Shown here: positions 55,868-64,000 of the stretch, one piece after another
Position numbering within the stretch: the first letter of the stretch is position 1
How the letters are laid out: each line of letters begins with the position of its first letter
Assembly (NCBI GenBank): GCA_019973155.2
Contig: BPQB01000058.1
Location: forward strand, 1 to 64,000
Length of the DNA stretch: 64,000 nucleotides
Direction: 5' to 3'
DNA from: Phanerochaete sordida
Lineage: Eukaryota; Basidiomycota; Agaricomycetes; Polyporales; Phanerochaetaceae
Notes under the pieces: generated by a model
Databases searched by the model: none
What the model was told of the DNA's origin: nothing
Seen by the model: the letters and a program-made list of their open reading frames with translations, nothing else
Position numbers and translations under genes: made by a program

Positions 55868-57219
55868 CTAATCATCGCCGATCTTGGGCGCGAGGTAGTA
55901 ACGGATGAATCCTTGGTTGAAGTCGTAAGAGACCTGGGTGGCAGATTAGCGACACGCGCGAAAGACGAAATATGAGAACGCACCAGCAGTGGCACGTCGT
56001 TGCTCATCATGAGCTGCACGTTGCTGGACAGCGAGGAGCTCTTGGAGAAGTTCACAAGGTACTTCAAGCTGAACGTGAGGTTCACATGCTGGTTCATCTC
56101 GATCCGGACGCCATCGGGGGCGTCTTCCTCGTCCTCGCCGTCTTTTGATTTGCCCTTCTTGGCCTTCTTTGCAGGCTTTGCGGCAGCCTATGAACGAGAT
56201 CAACACCGCGCGCACCAAAACCAGCGCACGATGGTGACTTACCTTGCCAGGAGCTTTTTTGCGCTTCTTGCTAGAGGAGTCGTCGTCTTGCTCCTCCTCA
56301 CCCTCGCTCTCAGCCTTGAACTCGCCGTCGTCCTCGTCTTCGCCGTTCATCTCGACATCCTCACCCTCCTCTTTCTTGACCTTCTCCTTCTTGATCTTCT
56401 TCTCGCCGTCTTCGTCTTCCTCGTCCACATCTTCAGCCTCCTCCTCCTCTTCGTCGCCTTCCTTCTTGACCTTGCTGCTATCGCCCTTCTTGCCGTTGAC
56501 GCCAGAGGTGTCGGTGTGCCGGAGAAGAATGTTACCGTTCGCTGCCTCGCCTTCGCTCGCGAAGCGAACGCCCTCCTTGGAGACCTCGATGCGTACGCTC
56601 TCACCAAGCTGAGACAAGTCGCGTACAATCCGTGAGAACTCAGAAGAGGGCATGGTGACGCGAGCGTCGTAGTCGGTATCAGGAATGCCGAGGGTGTCAG
56701 AGTCGATATCCATCAACTTCATGTCGTATTCGGCGATGCGGTCGGTATCTGTGGCCCAATCAGCAAAGGAAGTGTGGCGAGACGCGAACCAACGTACTGC
56801 GCGCCTCGTACGTCAGGCTGAGGACGTCTGCGTCGTCTGCCGCGCTGAGAGTACACAGATCATCATCTTTCGCGCACTTCAGAACCTTCGTGAGCGAAGT
56901 CAGGTTCACGCCCAGTGGCATGGGCCTGTCGCAGCGATAGCGCTTGAAACCAGTCGCGTTGAGTTTGACAGACACGAGCGCGACGTGCGAGTTGTCCATC
57001 GCTTGCAGGTTCTACACGCGCGTAAGTGTCTTCTCCATGCGTCAATTGAGAAGAACACGTACAATTCCTTCATCATTGCACTCAAAGTTCGCGTCGGCGA
57101 CGAGCTCCTTGATCGCTGCGAACAGAGCGTCAGGCGTGGAGTTCGAGCCACCTCGTGTCCTACGCACCGTCAAGGAGCCTCTTGAGAATTCCGGCCTCGT
57201 TGAGTTTTGCCTCGAGCAT
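55868..57219 (-). CDS. POL30: PCNA sliding clamp with a large insertion in domain 2
   Basis: ATG at 57219, stop at 55868-55870, six exons, about 364 residues against the usual 258-261. PCNA is the trimeric clamp that tethers DNA polymerases. Both halves are standard: [19 protein letters not shown] at the start, [34 protein letters not shown], the connecting loop [16 protein letters not shown], and [21 protein letters not shown] to [10 protein letters not shown]. The ubiquitin/SUMO lysine falls exactly at residue 164 (VSKEG). Between ILLRHTD (186) and VRIEMNQ (302) lie about 115 residues rich in Glu, Asp and Lys, with NLS-like KKRKK and PAKKAKKGK. An intron splits the insertion. Confidence 0.92.
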
Positions 57220-57888
57220 TTTGAGTGATAGGGACGAAGAGGAGTGGTGGCAGAGGTGGTGGTCCAGGTGGAAGAAAGACCCAGGCAGACGCGCCCTTTA
57301 AGGGCCAGAGTCACACGTTCGCGTAAGTCACGTCCACCATCACACCTGTAACGTAACGTGTAACGGAGTGTGACACCAGGTGCCCGCCGTCTACTTAAAC
57401 TTTGCTGTTCGGCCTCAAATTCGACTTCGACGCCGTGGGAGCAGGTCTTGCCTCAAGCACGGTTCGTACGCACGGCCTGATTTTTGCGACGAGCCTCAGG
57501 TATCTATTTTTTGGACATTCAAAGGCTCAAGCATATACGAGCCTTACGGCTTACTAGTGGCAGTCTTTAACGGTAGCGCATTCTAGTCTATGGCCTTAGC
57601 TGCCAAAAGATGTCCCATGTGGGGATAGTGCGTGCGTTCACGAGCTTCGTTATTCACCAGCAACAGGACTAGCTACCGACGCTGGCTGCCCAAGACCTAT
57701 GCTGCGAGCGCGAGCTCGAGATAGCTCGACCGTCGTTGGGCGCTCTAGGTGCGCATGGCGCTTCGACTACTTCTGTCCCGGACGTCGAACTCATTTCGAC
57801 AGGCATCCTCCAAGCTATAACAGTACGTGACCACAATGACATACGCGTAGACCTCTCAACTATATTCAGGAGCAGCACCCAACCAGTG
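57220..57888. promoter_or_regulatory. Divergent region between PCNA and F-box-like gene 3
   Basis: About 670 bp containing both promoters. The frame of gene 3 stays open back to 57736, but that part lacks homology to the paralogues. Confidence 0.45.
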
Positions 57889-59574
57889 ATGTTGCCGCTC
57901 AGGATGCAGGCCGCTGACAGGCGTGCTCGTTTAGGGGCTCTGAAGGAAGAACGCCTGCAGCTGGAGAGCAAGATTCGCGACCTCGAGGCCTTAGTACGAA
58001 AGAAGGATGAGGAGATTGCATCACTTGCTCCCGTCTACACACTCTCGGACGACGTTGTCGCTATCATTCTCGAATTGGCGTACAGGCACCATTTCCCCCA
58101 CTGCCGCCTGGATGACGGCCATCCACACACAAACTCCCCAATTCCTATCAGCCACGTCTCCCGCTGGTGGCGTAGACAGGCCCTCTCACTGCCGTTCCTA
58201 TGGTCTTGCATTCATGTCACGTCAGCGCAGCCACCATTCCACTACGCCGAGGCCGTCAAGGCTTACATCGAACGATCGTCTCAGCTCCCTCTTTCCATCT
58301 CCTTCCTGTGCCTCGCAAGAGACTACGAGAATGCAACAAAAGATATGCCGTACCTCGACGACGCCGAGTTCTTTGGACCCATCTGGACAATGTACGCCAG
58401 AAGCTGGCGATATCTGCTGGCGGAGAAGCACCGTTGGAAGAACTGTGCTATGTACCTCTTCCACGAGGACCCCGCGCGCGCGCTTCTGCCCTCTCTTCAA
58501 GGGCGCACTTTTCCTCGTCTGGAATACCTCGGTATCGCATGCTACAGCTCCTCACCCTTCCCAGATGAGATAGATGACATCGTACTTACGCTCGACGCGC
58601 CCAACCTAATCGAGCTACGCGCGAAAACCTTGCCCAGCATTTGCGCTGCACCTTCAAAGCTCTTCAGCCGACTCACGGAATTGAACCTTTGTGGCGTCGA
58701 ATGCTCCGTCGGGCAGCTCATGAGCGCCCTAAACGAAACTACGGGGACACTGGAACGCTTCACTCTTTCAGACGCGATGTTCGTCAGGACGAGCCACACG
58801 AGCTTCCCATCTCCAATGACGTTCACAAAGCTATCCTACCTGCGGCTAGATGGTGTTGTCGACTCCGATATCGACGGTGTCCCCGTCCCGAATCGCATCA
58901 CATGCCCCCTGATCTATCGCGCAGCCGTGGTATTGAAGACTCTTGCAGCAGACCCGAACGCCGTGGAGGATTTGTCCCGGGCCAACGTCCGTCTCCCCAC
59001 AGTCAAGCAGCTTCACCTGCTCAAAGGCGACAGGAAAAAACTACCTGTGGCGCTCTTACGCACTATCCCCAATATCGAACTGCTCTCTACCCGTCCCTTT
59101 TGGGACCTATCGCCGCTACTGAAGGCCTCCATAGAAGCCGATAGGTCGTCGGGTAGCTGCGTCTCATGGCCGCATCTGCAGTCACTCCTCTTGTGGACTC
59201 TGGGACGTACCTTCGGCATCTTCGCTCAACACCGAGCGCATTTCGGGAAGCCACTCAAAAGCTGCATCTGTCGCAAAGATCCAGTCAGGCTTCCTTCCGA
59301 CATCCTAGAGATCTTCCAGCAAGTGGGACTCGACTTTGAGTCTTACGACAACGCGTCCCCGGAGACCCAGGCGCTATACGATCATACGAACCAAACGTGG
59401 GACGAGGAGGTCGACAAGCCTATCTACACTCCGTGGAAGGGATCCTACACATTCTTCGACGAGTTCGACCGCCCGAAGGGTCGTCCGATGCCACGCGACT
59501 CCTGGTTGGAGGACGCCAACTTGGTCGGCGATGCCGAGCCCTGGTTCGAGCCGGGTCATGAATTGGACGATTGA
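57889..59574 (+). CDS. Coiled-coil/F-box-like LRR-type protein 3
   Basis: Single exon, 561 residues when started at 57889 (MLPLRMQAADRRARLGAL), the position aligned with the other copies. The coiled coil (LKEERLQLESKIRDLEALVRK) precedes LAPVYTLSDDVVAIILELAYRHHFPHC, here in short form, and SPIPISHVSRWWRRQALSLPFLWSC. The body is leucine-rich with repeated LxxLxL patterns (LTELNLCGVECSVGQLM). The ending DKPIYTPWKGSYTFFDEFDRPKG and the DSWLE..HELDD tail match gene 2. Gene 4 follows on the same strand, forming a second tandem pair that points away from the first. Confidence 0.83.
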   Translation: MLPLRMQAADRRARLGALKEERLQLESKIRDLEALVRKKDEEIASLAPVYTLSDDVVAIILELAYRHHFPHCRLDDGHPHTNSPIPISHVSRWWRRQALSLPFLWSCIHVTSAQPPFHYAEAVKAYIERSSQLPLSISFLCLARDYENATKDMPYLDDAEFFGPIWTMYARSWRYLLAEKHRWKNCAMYLFHEDPARALLPSLQGRTFPRLEYLGIACYSSSPFPDEIDDIVLTLDAPNLIELRAKTLPSICAAPSKLFSRLTELNLCGVECSVGQLMSALNETTGTLERFTLSDAMFVRTSHTSFPSPMTFTKLSYLRLDGVVDSDIDGVPVPNRITCPLIYRAAVVLKTLAADPNAVEDLSRANVRLPTVKQLHLLKGDRKKLPVALLRTIPNIELLSTRPFWDLSPLLKASIEADRSSGSCVSWPHLQSLLLWTLGRTFGIFAQHRAHFGKPLKSCICRKDPVRLPSDILEIFQQVGLDFESYDNASPETQALYDHTNQTWDEEVDKPIYTPWKGSYTFFDEFDRPKGRPMPRDSWLEDANLVGDAEPWFEPGHELDD

Positions 59575-60138
59575 CGAGCAAAGACTCGTGAGTAGCGTCC
59601 GTCAGGCTTGCGTCACTCTAGAGGGCTGATGTTTGTTCACCGTTACAGAGCGCCACTCTGCACGGCTCGAGGCGTAAACCCCGAGTCTCTCCTTGTCCAG
59701 AGGGACAGTGGGAGTCCTCTGTACATCGGACTCTCTCTGTTTAGATTGATTCCTGGACATGGGTTGAAGGCTGGCACAAGGTGGCACGGAACGTTCTCCG
59801 AGGGCGAGAGTCAGCCACCTTCCGCGCGAAATCCGGATATTCGGATACAACGAAAGACGGACCAGCAAAGTCTCTCTTCGAATGGTACTGACTGCTGTAA
59901 TTGTATCAGAACTGCTTTCAAATTTATTTACTACCACCTACGAGGTCGCGGTCGATGTAGGTCTCGATACGGGCGTCATCTGGGTTCATGATCAGGCGCG
60001 TTCAAAGTTTAGCGCTTTCACTCCTTCGTCCAGACATCAGGAGCTCGCACCGATACCTGCAAAAAACCAATCTGACACGACTTAGTATGTGGTATTTTAA
60101 GTCCAGATTTGTGCTCACTAACATCTGGAAAACTCTAG
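59575..60138. other. Intergenic stretch between F-box-like genes 3 and 4
   Basis: No supported gene. Must contain the gene 4 promoter; no clear TATA box. Confidence 0.4.
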
Positions 60139-61771
60139 ATGGCGTTCTTGAACGCGATGCTCGTCGAGGAGAGACGCATGCGCTTAGGGGCTCTCAGGCA
60201 AGAATGCCTCGAGTTGGAGGCTCAGCTCAGGCAGAAGAGGCAGGAAATGTCGCAGCTTGCGCCAGTCTATACTCTTCCAGGAGAGATTGTCGCCATGACC
60301 CTCACCCTGGCCTACCAACATCGCTTCCCCTTCTGCCGTCTCGACGACGGCCGCCCACATACCAACTCCCCAATCGTCATTAGCCATGTCTCTCGCTGGT
60401 GGCGAAAGCAGGCCTTACAGCTGCCGTTTATTTGGGCGTGCATACATGTTACGCACGAACAGCCGCCGCGCTTCGCTGAGATGATCAAGGCGTACGTCGC
60501 GCGCTCACGCGACCTCCCGCTCTCCGTGTCGTTCCAGTGCACGAAGAGGGACCCCGACGCTGGACATGATCACGACCGCCCCTTCTTCCCGCAGATCCCT
60601 TGGGCTGAGTTTTACGTGGACTACTGGCCACGCTTCAAGGCCAGCTGGGACTTCCTCCTGGAGGAGAACCACCGGTGGAAGAACTGCAGCATATATCTGG
60701 GACACCAGGAGTCCACTCTGCAAATCATTTCGTCTCTCAGAGGAAGCCATCTCCCGCTTCTCGAGTATCTGGGGATTTCAGTCGGCGACGAGGACTACCC
60801 GAATGTCGGCCTCAGAATTGAAGCCCCTAACCTCACCGATATCCGCACGGAGGGCTGGTCTCTCGTCGTCCGCGAGCCTCATACACTCTTCCATCATCTC
60901 ACGGATGTGAAGATCCACGGTTTATCCTGCGGAATTGGTAGGCTCATGACAGTGCTTGCGGAGGCTGCGGGAACATTGGAGCGTCTGAGTCTCTCCGATG
61001 GACACTTCCAGCACGACGATTTGCCCGATACCGTCCCTTCGCCCGTCCTACCGAAGCTCACCTACCTAGTGATGGAGAGCATCGAAGACGTAGACCTGCA
61101 CGGAGATCAGAGGACCTTGCCCACCATATGCCGTGCCGCTGTCGTGCTCGAAACGCTCATTATCACCAGCTTGAACGACCTGTGCTCCGGGAGAATCAGA
61201 CTTCCCCAGCTCCGAACCCTCGTCCTAGCGCATTCGTACAGCTCGATACCCGCGAATGGAACGGAGCTCTTCTTGGCCACGCCCAGCCTCGAGACTCTGC
61301 AGCTCAGCACTGTTTGGGAGCTCCCGCTGTGGCTCCACGAAGCCATCGCGACGGACACAGCAGCAGGGGCATGCCGCGCTTGGCCGAAGATGCACTCGAT
61401 GGTGCTCCTCAACGTTTTCGACCTCCAGGCCATCCGTGCCTTCGCACAGCACAGGGTTGGCATCGGAAAGCCCTTGAGGCGTCTCGTGCTCAGCGATGGA
61501 CCGCTTGTCGAAGATGGGCTTGCCGCGCTCGAGGAGGTCCAGCTTCTCGAAGTGGCCGTCCATTCCCAAGTACTCAACGAGACCTGGGCACTCATGGGTT
61601 CGCCTTCGTTGTGGTGGGACGTCGACGCAGACAAACCAGCATTCGTTCCGTGGAAGGGCTCGTTCTCCTTCGACGACCAGTTCGACCGCCAACCAGGTAA
61701 GCGATTCTAAATTTCTCGTCTTACGCGGCTGAGCGTTTCCAGGCATGAGGTGGCGTCTAGTCAGAGAGTAA
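60139..61771 (+). CDS. Coiled-coil/F-box-like LRR-type protein 4
   Basis: Exon 1 60139-61696, intron 61697-61742 (46 nt, GTAAGC..TTCCAG), exon 2 61743-61771 (GMRWRLVRE). Without splicing the frame would end at 61710 (GKRF). The intron sits at the same place and phase as in gene 1, after the conserved DQF-type motif, which favours splicing. The N-terminus carries the coiled coil (RLGALRQECLELEAQLRQKRQEM), then LAPVYTLPGEIVAMTLTLAYQHRFP, CRLDDGRPHTNSPIVISHVSRWW, and a leucine-rich body ending DKPAFVPWKGSFSFDDQFDRQ. Substrate unknown; presumed SCF adaptor. Confidence 0.82.
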
Positions 61772-61870
61772 GATGCGAGTGTTCACTCGTTCGTAGCCTA
61801 GGAGCTGGGTTGTGTCACGCTGAGGCTCCATATATGTGCTCCAACTACGGAGGATGTCGACAAGCAATTA

Positions 61871-64000
61871 TCATTCCTGTACCGACTTGCCCTCGGACCG
61901 CTCGAATCCCGCTGGCGTCAGCGTGCGAGACGATGAGCTGGATGCCTTTGCATCGGACTTAAAGAACTCATCGCCGTAGTCGATGGTCAGTTCCGTTCCC
62001 GATCTTAAATGCTTTGCTGAAGCGTACGTACATGAGTTTTGATCCTGCGCGAGTTCAGCCAGGGGGTACTCACCTGAGTAGATCCCTATCCGGTGGTCAC
62101 CGCTAACGTTCATGACTTTCGGTACCATGTCAGCTGTCGCACAAGTATCAGGGGGAGATAGCCTCACTTTTGGTGATGCAGTTCGCTCGCTTGCTGGGCG
62201 CGTGGTTGATGAATCGCGCGACGTTGCCTACGGTCGACGCGTCCACATCGAACGTGTCGTTGAGCTTGTACACGTATGCGCGTCCGCGGTGCTGAGCGAG
62301 CAAACTGGCGGATGATTAGGATGGCTGGAAACCCACGGACATCGGGAAGCACTGACTCCCGTGTTTCCGTCGTAGCTTCGTATGTAAGCTCGCCGACATA
62401 TTCTGAGATCGGATCAACGCATGGTATAGGAATGAGGGGAATCGCGCTCACCGCAGACAAGCTCCCCTCTCCCCACTGGTTCCTCCAGGAATACCCCCAG
62501 GCCGGAGAAACTGGTGCCAGCTTTTACTCGCTTTCCACGCTTCCTGCGGAGGCTCACGTTCCTGCACTCGGCCTCTTCCGAGCTGCCGAGCTTAGGTCAA
62601 CAACAAGAAGGGACAAAGAAGCAACGTCTACTTGCTAAAGGTCATGCAAGCAATCGCAAAGCTCGGGATCGCATTCGCGTCCAGCTGCCGCGCATGGACA
62701 ATCACTGTCAGAACACAAGTCTGGTTCTGGCTCATACGAGTCATCGGGTGATCGCTGCTTGTTTGCTTCCTGCCGTAGTCTAGCGCATTCGCATCCGGGA
62801 AAACGGCGCGTACCTAAGTGGGATGTGAGCATGGTCCAGCAAGGAGATAGACGGTACCGACAGTCAAGCGTGCAGCAGCAATTTCTTTCGCAATGCACAT
62901 TCCTGCGATAGCACGTGCATTCTTGCGCGCTGGGCTCGCAAGGCCCACGATGGCTACACGGCTCGAAGCTATATGAGAGGGAAGTTAGCGCAGAAGGTAG
63001 GCATGGCGAGGGCACGAACATACTGTCTAGAGAGGCTGGGTTGAGTTGCCGCGGTGCCAGAAGTACTCTTTGGACTGGCAGATTGGTGGACACACTGTAT
63101 ATACGTGACTGGCCGTTCAACGGATAGTTCCTTATGGGCTCGAGTTGCTCTATGGTATTCAGCGCGGTATGAATAAACCTGCAGGTGTGCATGCTCAGGC
63201 AAGGAGAATATATTCCAGCGATGTGCAGGGCTCACTTCATAGCAGCGGTATTGCATGAGCTGAGATATTTCGCATGATGTTGACTCCGGGGATATCTTAA
63301 ATAATAGCTTAAGATTTTCGACATCTTGCGAGCCCATAGTATTCCTCTAACGGCGATATATATATCTGGACTCGTAGGCATGAAACGAGCACACATACCT
63401 TCCGCTTGCTGTTCTTCTGTTCTGTGTCCATAATGTTAGCCAATAAATAGCACGCGTCGCCGCAGGGTTCCGCGGATGTAGGGATGCAGTAGTCCGCATA
63501 AGCAAGGTATCGGTCATCGTCGTCGAGTAGGTGCTTTTCGCCATCTATCTGAGGTCAGACTCTCATGCACCCTGAGATATAAGGTCGACTTACTGTGCAC
63601 AGAACAGTATCCGCTAACGCAGTTCATGTTCCCGCAAAACAAAGACAGACCACTCTGCACGCGACTGCTGAGAGCATCCATTGCTGGAGGAGAGACGTCA
63701 ATGAGCGATAGGTCTTTACCCCACTTCTCAGCGAGGAACGGAGGGCGGTCCCTGGGGCTAACATTAAGCGTTTACGAGCGGACATCCAGTCGCCGACTTA
63801 CATGTTCTGAGATTTAACGATAGCACCCCAGTCATCAGACGTAGACAGTAGGTTTGTGGGCAGGATTCCAGTCGCGTCCACTGCTGCAAAGTCGACGGCG
63901 TACTCTTCTTGAAGGCGGCGGGCAGCCTCTACCGCAATCCAGATGTCTACGACGAAGGCGAACTTAAGTTTTGTGATAGGTGATATCAAAGTCAATCCCA
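61871..64000 (-). CDS. EZH2-like CXC-SET histone methyltransferase, 5' end beyond window
   Basis: Minus-strand gene with many short exons. It ends at 61871-61873 and its start lies beyond 64000. Going from N to C: a helical part (IWIAVEAARRLQEEY), an MCSS-like block (NMNCVSGYCSVH), DDDDRYLAYADYCIP, a CXC domain (FEPCSHRGPCEPSAQECTCY, CERNCCC, RFPGCECA, CPCAAAGRECDPELCDC) and a SET domain (SGLGVFLEEPV, RFINHAPSKRANC, VMNVSGDHRIGIYS, ELTIDYGDEFF). This order is that of EZH2, the catalytic subunit of PRC2 that methylates H3K27. The NHA motif replaces the usual NHS. A Ser-rich C-terminal tail follows the SET domain. Some exon joins in the CXC-SET link are unresolved. Confidence 0.85.

Overview
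The window looks like nuclear DNA of an agaricomycete fungus (Basidiomycota), most likely a wood-decay type. Genes are split by very short GT..AG introns (mostly 46-80 nt) and the lineage-typical families are all here: a Plavaka-type transposon with a DUF6532 passenger gene, a FunK1 kinase, a cluster of coiled-coil/F-box-like paralogues and an AA9 polysaccharide monooxygenase. No rRNA, tRNA, CRISPR array or bacterial-style operon was seen. Exon boundaries were worked out by hand from splice signals and reading-frame continuity and have not been checked against transcripts.

Layout. 1-8.3 kb is a nested transposon: a 5'-truncated Ty3/Gypsy pol is cut inside its chromodomain by a 6131-bp DNA transposon with 15-bp perfect terminal inverted repeats and a GTCC target duplication. 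The inner element carries two divergent genes (a Plavaka transposase and a DUF6532 protein). A putative Ty3 LTR ends next to an mpaB-like ER oxygenase gene (8.3-10.1 kb, minus). 10.5-13.7 kb holds two small orphan genes and an unusual tandem array of three palindromic exon-intron units behind a TATA box. 14.2-28.3 kb is the metabolic core: URC4 (uracil catabolism), a GPH/SUT-type sugar transporter, a single-pass membrane protein, HEM13 (haem), a multi-pass receptor-like protein, a Kre9/Knh1-like secreted protein, the AP-1 mu subunit and HIS2 (histidine). 31-39 kb holds a Ser/Pro-rich protein and a large multi-pass membrane protein, each preceded by about 2.5 kb of gene-poor DNA. 39.9-43.7 kb (minus) holds two tiny secreted-peptide genes and an AA9 LPMO. 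44-61.8 kb has four F-box-like paralogues, two minus and two plus, around a Ser-rich protein, a FunK1 kinase and PCNA. The window ends inside an EZH2-like CXC-SET methyltransferase gene running off the right edge.

The points most worth a second look are the nested insertion with its DUF6532 passenger, the three tandem hairpin exons with compensatory changes, a PCNA with an acidic/lysine-rich insertion of about 115 residues that interrupts the second domain, a 4-nt micro-exon needed to read the AA9 gene, and the two secreted micropeptides that share an intron placed just before a cysteine codon.
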